A stretch of DNA of 64,000 bases from Pyrenochaeta sp. MPI-SDFR-AT-0127. Lineage: Eukaryota; Ascomycota; Dothideomycetes; Pleosporales; Cucurbitariaceae. Shown piece by piece: positions 43,625 through 54,940 of this stretch. The position numbers were made by a program, and so were the translations under genes. The stretch lies in assembly GCA_020747015.1 (NCBI GenBank), contig JAGTJM010000019.1, positions 372,001 through 436,000 on the forward strand, written 5' to 3'. The first letter of the stretch is position 1. Each line of letters opens with the position of its first letter. The notes below the pieces were generated by a model. It did not search any database, was not told the DNA's origin, and saw only the letters and a list, made by a program, of their open reading frames with translations.

Positions 43625-44707
43625 TTAATAGGCTTGCTGGCGGCCAGCATAAGTGCCGGTTTGACCAAACATGCGGTTGAAGAAACCACCCGACGTCTTG
43701 GCCTTCTTGGAAGGCTGAGTGTCGTATAGCGGGAGCGAGTGTTGCAGCTTGGTTTGCGAGACCGGGCCGTTGATATATACAATGTTGGCACCCTGGTCTG
43801 CGTCGTAACGCTGCATAATAGCCTCGGAAGGCTCATCAGTGAAGCTGTTGGGTGAGTCCGATGAGGTGGACACGGAGGAGCTTCGGGTTGGTGGTGACAA
43901 AGATGGAGTGCGCGACGGTGCGCGAGATGAAGGAGTGTGGTGCACGCGATGCCTTTGTGGGCGAGCGGCATATGATGAGAAAGAGGCAGTGGAGGCATAA
44001 GGATGAACATCGAGACGCGACCGGGAGAGATTTGCAGCGGTGAGCTGGTACTGCTGGCGGGCAAGCTCCTTCTCCTTCTCGGCAAGCCTGGCCTTCTCGG
44101 CCTGGCGCGATTGGTGGACGCGAATGGGAGCCAGGAAGGGCTCGAGGTGGTAGTAGAGATCCTCTGGGTTGATGCGGAGATCCCAGTCGAGGAGGAAGAG
44201 GAGCTGCTTCTCCATGAGGTTGACTTCAGTGATGGAGAAGCCGAAGTTCTCGTAGCCACGGACGGCACTGTACCTAGCCCAGTGCTTGTTCTTGGGCGAG
44301 GAGTCGTTGAGGTTCTTGGCCGCAAGAATGAGAGAGGCGAGGAAGATCCTGTGAACGGTGCAGCGCATGCCCTTGGCAACAGGAGGCAGGCGCGACCGTA
44401 ACCGGCTGAGGTAGATGAGGGAAGTCATCAGAGTGGGGACCTGAACATGTGACCTCTCGACGAGCGATGTGATGAACTCCTCGACAGATGGCATTGGTGC
44501 TTCGGTGGGGTGGCGGGCAGCATGCTGAGGTGGTGATGCTGGGGGTGTTGGCGGCAGGTTCTTGTTGAGATCTGATGATTGTTCGCAGCGGATGACTTGT
44601 GTGGCCTTTTGTGCTAGATACGAGATCATGTCCTGTGAAACTGGGAGCTGGACAAAGTGGTCCAAAGCAGCCTGGTTCTCGGCGACGAGGTTTGGTGAGT
44701 AAGGCAT
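43625..44707 (-). CDS. pcl1: Pho85-type cyclin (Pcl1/PclA-like)
   Basis: One exon encodes 360 residues from ATG 44707. The N-terminus (VQLPVSQDMISYLAQKATQV) and the cyclin box (about residues 78-200) match Pho85-partner cyclins: FITSLVERSHVQVPTLMTSL, IYLSRLRSRLP, HRIFLASLILAAKN, NKHWARYSAV, FSITEVNLMEKQLLFLLDWD and LRINPEDLYYHLEPFL. Such cyclins activate a Pho85-like kinase in G1 to promote morphogenesis and cell-cycle entry; the Aspergillus homologue PclA acts in conidiation. The C-terminal 150 residues are Ser/Thr/Pro-rich and poorly ordered, with several SP and TP sites that would suit phosphorylation-driven turnover. The gene has a very long upstream gene-free stretch, which would leave room for complex control. 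Confidence 0.92.
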   Translation of the reverse strand: MPYSPNLVAENQAALDHFVQLPVSQDMISYLAQKATQVIRCEQSSDLNKNLPPTPPASPPQHAARHPTEAPMPSVEEFITSLVERSHVQVPTLMTSLIYLSRLRSRLPPVAKGMRCTVHRIFLASLILAAKNLNDSSPKNKHWARYSAVRGYENFGFSITEVNLMEKQLLFLLDWDLRINPEDLYYHLEPFLAPIRVHQSRQAEKARLAEKEKELARQQYQLTAANLSRSRLDVHPYASTASFSSYAARPQRHRVHHTPSSRAPSRTPSLSPPTRSSSVSTSSDSPNSFTDEPSEAIMQRYDADQGANIVYINGPVSQTKLQHSLPLYDTQPSKKAKTSGGFFNRMFGQTGTYAGRQQAY

Positions 44708-47700
44708 GGTGGATGATGTGATGTTGTGATATGGGTACGGAAGCCGACTTTAAAAAGAATGGTGACCTTCAGGTGTATAGAAGGATAGTGGATGACCGGG
44801 TCGAAGTCGAGTTCCAGTCAGGAAGAATGCTTGTCCAATGGTGGCTCTGTACGAATTGAGCCCTGTGAGGCGTAGTACAAGATTCCGGTCTGGTGTGGGG
44901 TAAGCAAGAGTCGGTAGGCTGCACGCGTGGTGGCTTGGGCCGTGAGGTTGAACGGGCAAGGCAGCAGAATTATTAAATGTGAAAATCCGTCCAGCGGAAA
45001 GCGCAGGGAAAAGCTACAAGGAACTTTTTGTGGTGTAGGGGGTGTGTGTGTGTGTATTTTTTTTTTGGATGGCGCTGCCAAAGTGGGTAGGGTGGATAGT
45101 ATGGTAGGGTTACAACGGATGGCAGTGCCGGACTGGAGAATGGGCCTGCACCACTTGGGTGACAGGGAGGAGGAAAGAAGGGAGGATGCAGAAGTGAAGA
45201 CTTGCACTGACCAGAGAGTGAGGTATCAGCAGCAGAAGCGTGATACTTATCCACGGACCTTGGGCGGAAGCCAGTCGCTATGCTAAGTTGAGATGGTGGG
45301 TTCCAACTGGGCGGCTGCACGCTCAAGAACCAATGGTTTCTGCGTCTGGGCTAGAGGAAGAGAGTAGCGCGGCTCGCCAGACTGACCCCAGCGGCTGTTT
45401 GGCCAGTTTGGGATGCCTGGAAGATTGCGAGAGGTGAGTTGCAGGACCCCGAAATAGGCGTGTTTCACAGTCAAGCCAGTCGAGTGTAGGATCGCGGGGC
45501 CTAATTCAGCGACAGGCCGTCAGAGCCAATCAACCCGTGCCCCGATGGCGTTTCGAAGGCGGTCGTCTGTGTTTGAGGGATGCCGCTCGCTGCACGCTGT
45601 GGTGTACTCGCCAGCTTCAGGTGCGGAGGAATGACTGGATGGTCGCGGTGGTTTGCGGTGGGTGCAGTGGTTGTTTTGGTCTACAGCAAACGTCCGCTGT
45701 GGCTTGCAGGCGACGAGGTTTGCGGGCAGCACTGGCCGCTATGTATTCGCGTGGCCGGATGGACGGCCGGGATACTCACAGTGTCTGCTGGCAGGATGGT
45801 TGGGTCACGTTGGGAGCCAGATATGAAGCGGTGAGTTGTGGTGTGGAGCCAGAGCGTGGTGCTGGATGAATAGCAGGCGACCACGCAGTAGCAGCACGCC
45901 TGCATCCATATATCTGAGCAACGCCAGTCCGTTGGCCACGGGGGGGGAGCCAGCATTGCATTGGCATAGATCCCTTTGCACCTGATGGTGACGAATCTGT
46001 GGTCCCAAGGGCTCGGGGAGAGCATGAGGGAACGCAAATTAACCCAGCCTCACCGAAGAAACAGCGGACGCGAGGGCAGAACAAGCGTTGCTGGTCGCCG
46101 GATTGGGCCCAAGAAGCTTTTTTTTTCGCCATCGCAAGACGCGTGTTGCACTGCGTGGGCACTGGACCGTAGCATTTGTTCGCAGTTGGCAGCAGTGCTG
46201 GGGTATCATTTGGCTGTCTGTGGCTCAGCCAGCTCGGCAAGCCATGCCTCGGCCAGACGGTCCTTTCGTACGAGGCCTGCATACCACCCAGCCTGCAGCA
46301 AACATGTTTGGATCTGCGTCCACTGGCTGTCCTGGCCCATCGTGTCGTGTTTTGCCATCGTTGAGCGCAGGCCCCTCGACTCGACCATGCTCGGCCAGAC
46401 GTTGCGAGACACCACGGCCAGCTCCACCGTGATCCCGGCCTCGTCGTGTCATGCGCATGGGTCGACGGTGGTCAAATATCCTTGATTGGCCCGGGTGCAT
46501 GACAAACAAGTCACACCGTTTGTTTCAACACCTGTTTACTCTCGACATGTGGACTGCCTGGCTGATCGCGGGCATGAATGGCCTTGTCCACCATCAACGC
46601 CGTGTGCATCTACACGCAGATCGTTCCTACGTCGCCACGGTCCCAAAGGACCTGCAAAGCAAATTCAAGATTCATGCCATCGGCGCTGCCAATCAGCGTC
46701 CAGACCTGCTTCCTCCGACCTTCCCTCAACAGCCGCTGCACCGCCTCCATGCTCGTGGCCAATCAACCCACGCAGCCTTGACATCTCCTTTTCTAGAAGG
46801 TCATGGCCAACTGAGACATCTGCAACCCTAATGGCTGTTGACAAGAGACAAGACAACTCTATCAAATCATGCTTCGGCGACACCGCTACCACTTGCCCTC
46901 GTCCGCTCGCCCATCCATCCGAGCATGCGGCGCGCGCCTCGACGTCGACTCGACTGCTGGTAGTCGCCCCCAAGGGCTACAAGCTGCCCTCCATGATTCC
47001 TCATCAATCTCCGGGTCGCGAACCACTGACCCATGGAGCCCTCATGTGGTTACCTTGGCGAGCCGCCCCCATGAGGCTCTGTTTTAGTGCCTCTTCCCCA
47101 CTGCGCGGCTCGCACGTACCTGGGTCTTGATATAGCAGCCGCCCATAGTACGCGCTCGTGTCACGCCAAATATGGCAACCTCGGAACGCTTTGCAGCCGT
47201 TGGGCATGCCCGGCGACCGAGTTCCTTGCGCAATCTTGATCTGCGGCTGCGTACCAGATCGCCGTTGTTGCTGTTTGAGATTTGCGGTTCTGCTTGGTGC
47301 CTGTTCCGGATGCTGAACACCAGCGCTTCGGGGTTTCAGCATCTCAGCGTCACTACACAAACCCATTCGGCCCCGGCCAGCATAGTCCGTAACTTGTCAC
47401 TTTCCTCGTCACCACGTCTCAGCCTGAATGCCCGTCGTCTTCTCAAATGCCTTGTTGTCAGCCCTGCCCTTCGTGCTTTACCGTAGTCATGTCTTAACCT
47501 TGCACCCAGACAACCTAGCCTGCCTAGCTTCAAGTCCGTCTGTCAAGAACTATTGGGGATGGCCAGGATCCCAGAAAGATACCAAGACCCGCCTTTGATT
47601 GCTGGTACCAGAATGGTAACTGCGAGACTATTTGGGGCATGTGGTGCTCCGCCGCATTCCAAGAAACTCTACCCAGCATGGCATACATCATGAAATATGC

Positions 47701-50060
47701 ACAATACCATTTCAAAACTATCTTTCTCGGTCCGTTTCTGGGGGGCGGAATAGGATTGTCGTTCACGATTCTGCCAGTTGGTAGATTTTGCTAACCAAGA
47801 ATCTAAAGGTCTGGAGGCTTGGAAGTATCGGACATTAGCGTCATCGCTCACGAAGCAATGGAGGCGCAGCCAGCCCCCTTCAGCTCACTACAACACAACA
47901 AGCAACCGAGTCACCTGACATTACGCAATGGCATGGCGCATGTCTAGGGGGTTTGTTTACTTGAATACGCTTTCGATTAAAATCTCCACAAGCGATGCTA
48001 GATTCGCCACAGCTATACGACAGACCTTTCGCGTTTCAGCACAGCCAGTACGACTTCTGTAAGCCTATCAATCTCGAGGCTGGAACATTCGAGGCTTTGA
48101 TCCAACACTGCAGATACGCAGACCTGGTGTAGATCATCGTGACTGCGGCTCAAACAATGTGCGTAGTGTCTCTTCTGGACTACCAGGCAGTACTCGTATT
48201 TCTCAGCTGTAGACTATTCGTAAGTGGGTGCATGAAAAGTACGAGAAAAAGGTCGTAATCCTGCTCCAATCGTATGTCGCATATCCACAAACTTTACCTA
48301 CAGGTGCAGAATAAGTGTACATGGTCTCCATCTGGCATTAATTGTCAATAGCCTACACTAGCGAAAACACGAGAGTACGTGTCAAGCGTCATCCACTTCT
48401 CGTAGTTGGCGCATACACGGAGTGAAGAAGTCGTACTATTGAAAATCTTAAAGAAAAAAAGAATTGCTACGGATGTGGAGAGATGTTGTTTTGCTTGAAG
48501 CTTTGCCAGAAAATACATGCCCTTCGCACATCTCCGCCAACCCCAGTCACAAGCTTTATGGTGTGCTGCAGTTCATGTTGCCAAGTCATTTCTTCTGCCT
48601 GCAAAGAGTCTTTGGTAGATCTAGCATCCGTCATGAAGCAAAATTGCCCCTGTTCTAAGGGAATTTGTACAGTGTCCTTGTAGCGTCCATCGAGGCCAGA
48701 AGGCTCTATGCACAGTGCAAATTTAGCTGCAGATAATATGAGTGTGATACTATCTGCGTATACAAATAGTACTACATTGAACAAAATCGTTCTTCGCTAG
48801 ATTGCACTTCGTACTGGTACCTACATCGTACCCGCCTTCAATGTATTTGTATCGGTGTCTACCACATGTTGTGACAAATGTGAAGAAAACTTTCACTGCG
48901 ACACTGTTTTTACGTCATTCTTGGAGCCAAGTATAACCTTTGTACACGGTGACTGTCTAGTTCAAGCGGCTTCCACATTTTGTCTAGTCGCGTCGCGAGC
49001 TGTTGAATTCTTTTCTTGATTTAGGGTGTTGAAAATATGGGGATATCAAGTAGAAACATTTCGAATGAGGAGAAAGAGAAAAAGAAAAAAAAAATGTCGA
49101 CCCTAGATGAGTTCTTTCCAGTCGACCATGCTACTTTATACACCTCTCAGATATCAAAACCAGCTGACTGTGCTTGTAGTATATTTTCTGCACAAAGGGT
49201 TTGAAGGTTTGGGACCTGAAGCTACAATTATTAATTTCGGCTTTGACAGCAACACACTTTATCTTACTTCAGGATCTAGTAAATTACTGCTAGAAATGTC
49301 AACCCAACGATGTATCATTTCAACACTCAGTCCTAAATTCCCTATTGATAACTATCACCATAAGCTCGATATCTCGTGCAAAGTTTCTTATTTTCATTGC
49401 CATCATGTGCATGCACACGCCGTCCGCCACTTCATAGAAAACACGGCGGAGAGCCATTCCATCCTTTGTTTTGGTGTTGTCTACTCTGATTAAAATGAAA
49501 AGCTTGGTCTATGTTGACACCTCGAGGAATTGGATATTCCAGGCTGGTTTTAGTTCACAAGCTAATACTGCTTAGTACAGCCAAAAAAAAACTCTCATCG
49601 ATCAATATTTGCAGTGCGTCGATGGCGACGCTGTGGCAATACCGACTCACGAGCGTATCTTCAGCAGTAGACCCCACAGATTATCAGGTGGCTGAGATCA
49701 TGAGACTTTTGGTATCAATGAAGGATTATAGATGATCAATGGTAGGCCTCAAGGCTATGATATAGACGGGCAGTAGGAAAGTGTGGACATGGTCTGCCTT
49801 AGTAAGTAGGAAGGAAGATAAGAAATACTAAGGTGGTCGAGTAGGTAAAACGATAATGTAGAATAATGTCAAAATATCAGTATTACACGGACTATACATG
49901 TCAAACTATACAAAGGAAAATACATGGAAATACACTAACGGCTAGAATGGCGCTTGAGACCATGAACTCACTCCGGAACGCCAACCAGACAGTAGACAGA
50001 ATCAAAGGAACAGTCGTCATTCCACTTTTGAAGAAATCACGGAACCATCGATTTGAGAAT
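44708..50060. other. 5.3 kb gene-free region
   Basis: No frame gives a protein I can support, although the left part (about 45-47.2 kb) is G+C-rich and has many long open frames on both strands, as happens by chance at such composition. The right part (47.5-50 kb) is A+T-richer. A poly-purine tract lies at about 49066-49094. The region separates the cyclin and DUF3429 genes (both minus) and so includes the cyclin's upstream sequence. No tRNA or transposon protein was seen. Confidence 0.4.
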
Positions 50061-51144
50061 TCAATTCTCGTCCCTATCATCGCTGCGCGCATCCTGCTTC
50101 TTCTTCTCTGCACGGGCATGCTCATCTTCTGCAAGCTTCGCCTCGGAGGATCCTTCTTCCGAGAAGATCTTCGCGCGACTGGCCGGCGAAGGTATGTGAT
50201 CAGGCAATTCGCCACGACCGATAAGGCTGAGTACGATACTGGCGCCGACGATGAATGTCAAGACAAATCGATAGACGGCATACCACTCGGGAGTCCAGCC
50301 TCGGTACGTCGCTCGCACGTCGACGTAGTAGAGACCTACAAAGCCAAGAAATTGGGTGATGAGCGCGCCTTCAATTGGCATGAGAAGAGTTGACCAGGCT
50401 ACTGCGGGAGCAACTACGCCAATGGCATAGCGTTTGTAACCCTGGTAACCTCCAAACCCAGCCCACTCTAGCCCCCAATGAATGGCACCCATGAAGGAGA
50501 GAATCGATGCCCCATAACCAATCTGAAGCGGTTCCAAGAGATGTAGAAGCTGTGTGGCAGTTTTCTCCGAGAGAAGCATGCCATAACCAGCAACTGAGTG
50601 GTTGATTTCCCAGGCACAAAACACGGTGGATACAGAAGTCGCGAGATAGGGCAGCGTTCCGGCAAGGCCCATGTAGTATGCTTCACGAGGGACATTGCTG
50701 AGGCTAAAAGTTTCACGCACCGTACCCTAAAGACATCAACTATGGTTCTAATTGGTAATGAAGATGGCGTGGTTGACATACCACATCGCTCCTGATTCCT
50801 GCCATCATGTCCACATCTCGCTCGGGGGACTCAGTAGCAACTTCAGAAAACATTGCGTGAGTCGACGAGGTTGCTGATACCGTTTCCGGTGTTGGCTTGA
50901 TCTCCTCCTTGGCGTATCTTTCTTCGGCCTTCTGCTGCTTATCAGTGATGCTTCGGCGCAAGACAGCACCGTGGACGGGCTTCAATTGAGCCAGCTGAGA
51001 TATCTGGGGCCGTCGAGAGGCCATAGACCCGAACTGTGTTGTCCATTGCTGTACAGGCACGGTGCGGTGGAAGGTTGCAGCTGGTCGAGCAGCTGGTGCA
51101 GCTATTGACCTCAGTGCGAGGCGCGTTGCTCCAGTTCGAAGCAT
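50061..51144 (-). CDS. Mitochondrial inner-membrane protein, DUF3429/TMEM69-like, two exons
   Basis: Exons 51144-50782 and 50726-50061 join across a 55-nt intron to 342 residues. The first 60 or so residues are rich in Arg, Ala and Ser without acidic residues (MLRTGATRLALRSIAAPAAR), a good mitochondrial presequence. The core starts SDVGTVRETFSLSNVPREAYY and continues with hydrophobic spans: MGLAGTLPYLATSVSTVFC, ILSFMGAIHWGLEWAGFGGY, AIGVVAPAVAWSTLLMPIEG with LITQFLGFVGLYYV, and VYRFVLTFIVGASIVLSLIG. The ALSFLGAIHWG-like segment and GYxxYxxGVxP pattern are typical of DUF3429. The C-terminal tail is very charged (ARAEKKKQDARSDDRDEN) and probably faces a soluble compartment. The biochemical role of this family is not known. 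It is divergently arranged with Hsp70. Confidence 0.87.
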
Positions 51145-51571
51145 TGTGAAGGCCAGGCGATATGGAGATGCGAGGAGGGCTTAGGTAACAAGCAGTTGGA
51201 CGAAGAACAGAGGAGAGGAGACAGTAAGACGAGCGCCAGATGAGGAGGTGTTGCATCCGACAATGCGGTTGTCAAGCTCCATGCAAGCTCCCCGCAACAA
51301 GCTCCTGCGAGCTGAACGCCAAACTGACGTCATGCAATGATTGGCTGCGGCTCGGCCATACTTCGGCTCCCTTCAGAACGCGGTGATTTTTTGTGGACAA
51401 TGAAGTAGAGCAGTCATGAACGGGTGGAGCGTTTACCCATAGATATGCATGTTACAGGCTGTCAAAATGGCTGTATCCTGCATCTACAGGCTTCAAGGCC
51501 CATAACGCAGCCTGAAGATGACCAGTGATGGAGTCATAGTGTGGGGATTCCTTGTGATGGAGCCTGTCGTT

Positions 51572-51728
51572 CTTCAGTGTGTTGTATTGTTGCGCCACAC
51601 AGCCAATGAGACGTGAAAGCCTGTTGTACTTTGTGCCTTGTATTGAGCTTCGCACAGTTGATGGTATGATGCGGCCTCCCATTTTCAGTGTTTCGTGTTG
51701 TTGATTCGACACAGGTGATAGTATGCTG
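51572..51728. repeat. Diverged ~57-bp tandem repeat, three copies
   Basis: Three units begin near 51572, 51629 and 51684. Each starts TTCAGTGT-like (the second has ACTTTGTGCC), continues with a TTGTATTG or TGTTGTTG stretch, and contains a CACAG core (GCCACACAG, TCGCACAG, CGACACAG) followed by a TGATGGTATGATG-like end. Spacing is 56-58 nt with roughly 60-70 percent identity by eye. It looks like an old minisatellite. Confidence 0.55.
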
Positions 51729-51975
51729 AAGGTAGTCCATCTGTACTGAGCAAACCGTATTCGATACTCGCAAGTCACTCTAGAGTAACACAGTTGTGTT
51801 TGCTGAGCCGCTGAGACCAATCCTGCGCCTTGTCGAAGTCCAACAAAGCACAGCTAGGTGCGGGCAATACGGCGCCATTATTGTCCCATCCTAGGGCGGT
51901 GCGCTTGATGCTGCTAGTGAAGACTTGTCTAATCACAGTGCGACCTACCTACAGGCGACAACAAAGAGACTTTGT

Positions 51976-52010
51976 CGAAGGCTGGTGAAGCCTCGTGAAG
52001 CTGGGTGAAG
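51976..52010. promoter_or_regulatory. Candidate step-type heat-shock element
   Basis: GAA triplets start at 51977, 51987, 51997 and 52007, exactly 10 bp apart, each as nGAAn (cGAAg then three tGAAg). This is the layout of a step-type heat-shock element, where 5-bp nGAAn units are separated by 5-bp gaps so that all lie on one face of the helix for the trimeric heat-shock factor. It is about 480-515 bp upstream of the Hsp70 ATG and also upstream of the divergent DUF3429 gene. Confidence 0.6.
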
Positions 52011-52261
52011 CTGCTGGCATGGCTGGCGGGGTCGAGCAGCCCCTCGCTTATGTCACCGTTTGCGGTCATGGTGGGGTGAGTCTTCCGTCATAGCATCCGC
52101 AAAGAAGAGCGGCGAAGAAGACGCAGGAACCTTCAGTCTCTGCAGCATAGGCGGCAGCAATTGTGATTTTTCCTAGCATTCGACAATAGTGGGGAAAAAC
52201 CAGACGCCATTTGCCCCCAGCAACCATCAGGCAGCGTCTTGAGTGGGCCGCAGAGGCTGCT

Positions 52262-52271
52262 CGAAGTTTCT
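52262..52271. promoter_or_regulatory. Candidate head-to-head heat-shock half-sites
   Basis: The sequence cGAAgtTTCt contains two inverted nGAAn units, the minimal heat-shock factor core, about 220 bp before the Hsp70 ATG. Further GAA triplets follow at 52288, 52291 and 52301 with imperfect phasing. On its own it is weak, but its place next to an Hsp70 gene supports it. Confidence 0.45.
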
Positions 52272-52489
52272 GGTTGGCTCGAGCGTCGAAGAAGGCTGTA
52301 GAAATCTATGGAATATCACCACGCCCACCGCATACAAAAACTCCTCGCCTGCTCAGACTGCTGCCTTTCCACTACACATCACAAACTCTACACAAAGCCT
52401 CACCTTAACTAAGTCTCAGACTTCGTGAGCACTATTACGAATTTCCTACCTGCTTTTGATACCCCACTTCACATTCACACACCTTCAAC

Positions 52490-53071
52490 ATGGCACCTGC
52501 CATTGGCATTGATCTCGGAACCACGTATTCTTGCGTCGGTATCTTCAGAGATGACAGAATCGAAATCATCGCCAACGACCAGGGCAACAGGACCACTCCC
52601 AGTTTTGTTGCCTTCACCGATACTGAGCGCCTTATTGGTGACTCAGCCAAGAACCAAGTCGCCATGAACCCCATCAACACTGTTTTCGACGCGAAGCGCC
52701 TTATCGGTCGCAAGTTCGCCGATGCGGAGGTCCAGGCCGATATGAAGCACTTTCCCTTCAAGGTCGTCGACAAGGGTGGCAAGCCTGTCATCCAGGTCGA
52801 ATTCAAGGGCGAGGAGAAGACATTCACACCCGAGGAGATCTCATCCATGGTTTTGACCAAGATGAGGGAGACTGCCGAGTCATACCTTGGTGGCACCGTC
52901 AACAACGCCGTTGTTACTGTCCCAGCGTACTTCAATGATTCGCAACGTCAAGCTACAAAGGATGCTGGTCTCATTGCCGGCCTCAACGTCCTCCGTATTA
53001 TCAACGAGCCCACTGCTGCCGCCATCGCCTACGGTCTTGACAAGAAGACTACTGGCGAGCGCAACGTCCTT

Positions 53072-53103
<32 letters not shown>

Positions 53104-54442
53104 TTCTCTCCTGACTATCGAGGAGGGTATCTTCGAGGTTAAGTCTACTGCCGGAGACACCCATTTGGGTGGTGAGGACTTCGATAACAGACTCGTGAAT
53201 CACTTCACAACCGAGTTCAAACGCAAACACAAGAAGGATTTGACCTCCAACGCACGCGCTCTCCGTCGTCTCCGAACTGCCTGCGAGCGCGCCAAGCGCA
53301 CTCTCTCCTCCTCTGCGCAGACCTCCATCGAGATCGACTCCCTATACGAGGGTATTGACTTCTACACATCCATCACCCGTGCCAGGTTCGAGGAACTTTG
53401 CCAGGATCTCTTCCGCTCCACCATGGAGCCTGTCGAGCGTGTCCTCCGTGACGCTAAGATCGACAAGTCTTCCGTCCACGAGATCGTCTTGGTCGGTGGT
53501 TCCACCCGTATCCCCAAGGTCCAGAAGATGGTCTCCGACTTCTTCAACGGCAAGGAGCCCAACAAGTCCATTAACCCTGACGAGGCTGTTGCCTACGGTG
53601 CCGCTGTCCAGGCCGCTATCTTGTCCGGTGACACCTCCTCCAAGTCGACCAGCGAGATCCTGCTTCTCGATGTCGCGCCGTTGTCAATCGGTATCGAAAC
53701 TGCTGGTGGTGTCATGACTGCTCTCATCAAGCGCAACACCACCATTCCCACCAAGAAGTCCGAGGTCTTCTCCACCTTCAGCGACAATCAGCCCGGTGTG
53801 CTCATTCAGGTCTACGAGGGTGAGCGTGCTCGCACCAAGGACAACAACTTGCTCGGCAAGTTCGAGCTTACCGGCATTCCTCCTGCGCCCCGTGGTGTTC
53901 CTCAGATTGAGGTCACCTTCGATGTTGATGCCAACGGTATCATCAACGTGTCTGCTCTCGAGAAGGGTACCGGAAAGACCAACAAGATTGTCATCACCAA
54001 CGACAAGGGCCGTCTGTCCAAGGAGGAGATCGAGCGTATGTTGGCTGAGGCCGAGAAGTACAAGGAGGAGGACGAGGCTGAGGCTTCCCGTATCTCCGCG
54101 AAGAACGCTCTTGAGTCATACGCCTACTCACTCCGCAACACTCTCTCTGACTCCAAGGTCGATGAGAAGCTCGATGCTGGTGACAAGGAGAAGCTCAAGG
54201 CCGAGATCGACAAGACCGTTGCCTGGTTGGATGACAACCAGACTGCCACCAAGGACGAGTACGAGTCTCAACAGAAGGAGCTTGAGGGTGTTGCCAACCC
54301 CATCATGATGAAGTTCTACGGTGCTGGCGGTGAGGGTGGCATGCCTGGCGGTATGCCCGGCGGCGGCATGCCCGGTGGTCCCGGCGGCCCCGGCGGTGCT
54401 GGCCACTCTGACGACGGCCCTACCGTCGAGGAGGTCGACTAA
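52490..54442 (+). CDS. ssa1: Cytosolic Hsp70 chaperone (Ssa type)
   Basis: A single exon encodes 650 residues, the usual length. It uses ATP to bind and release unfolded protein segments with J-domain and nucleotide-exchange partners. All three family signatures are present: IDLGTTYS near residue 7, IFDLGGGTFDVSLL near 197 and IVLVGGSTRIPKVQ near 336. The substrate-binding domain follows, then a lid region and a GGMP-type repeat tail (GGMPGGMPGGGMPGG). The protein ends in GPTVEEVD; the final EEVD is the cytosolic/nuclear mark recognised by TPR co-chaperones. There is no signal or mitochondrial leader and no HDEL. Codon use is strongly biased to C-ending codons (GTC, AAG, ATC), as in highly expressed fungal genes. 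Heat-shock elements upstream fit inducible control. Confidence 0.98.
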
Positions 54443-54940
54443 GCAGATCGCCTCCTTGAGCAGTCTTCTTCGTCTTCTTTCCTTGTCAGTCCTCAAGCAT
54501 AGACCTTTTCTGGGCGGTAGTTCTCGGAGTTCCTGGCCGATAGAGCCTTTTTCATGGTTTTCTCTTTCTGAATGCATCGGATGATTAACGATCACACGAT
54601 TGGAAGGAAAAGTTTGGTGCTGAATAGCATGTACTCTAATGATGGGATAACATATCCTGAGTAGAGAATTGAGATATAACTTCAAAACGCCTGTTTATAC
54701 CTGCATCGTGATGTTTGAATTTGACCAGTGACCCTGACCCTATTCCTTCCTCATTCTCTTAGCCCTTCATGCCTTATGGGTATCACCAGATCTACGCACT
54801 TTTTTTACTACATACCACAACCTTATCTTTCAAAATCTTCTTTGATTACAGGGTTTTGTGGTTCATTACCATTTATGTCTACAGTATCCTACACAACTCA
54901 TCATTCTCTCCATCCACGAACCCTTGTGTTTAAATGTCTC
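54443..54940. other. Convergent 3' region of Hsp70 and EMI1-like genes
   Basis: This contains the two 3' ends, T/C-rich on the right. No gene or element was recognised. Confidence 0.5.

Larger units (their letters stand above)
51145..52489. other. 1.35 kb divergent promoter of DUF3429 and Hsp70 genes
   Basis: This intergenic region holds a diverged minisatellite near the left and two candidate heat-shock elements nearer the Hsp70 ATG, listed separately. Sequence just before the ATG (about 52370-52489) is C/A-rich and leader-like. No gene was found. Confidence 0.5.

Noticed and set aside
46486..47130. 214-codon plus-strand frame in the gene-free region
   Set aside because: It has no ATG start, Arg/Ser/Pro composition typical of G+C-rich chance frames, and equally long frames on the other strand.
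49107..49493. 128-codon plus-strand frame
   Set aside because: It shows no domain, no signal sequence and no support from neighbours; the surrounding sequence is A+T-rich and stop-dense.
49866..50393. 175-codon plus-strand frame
   Set aside because: It is antisense to the end of the DUF3429 gene, which has clear membrane spans.
32231..51864. Identical 13-mer AGCTAGGTGCGGG at 32231 and 51852
   Set aside because: Tens of shared 13-mers are expected by chance in 64 kb, and the flanks differ.
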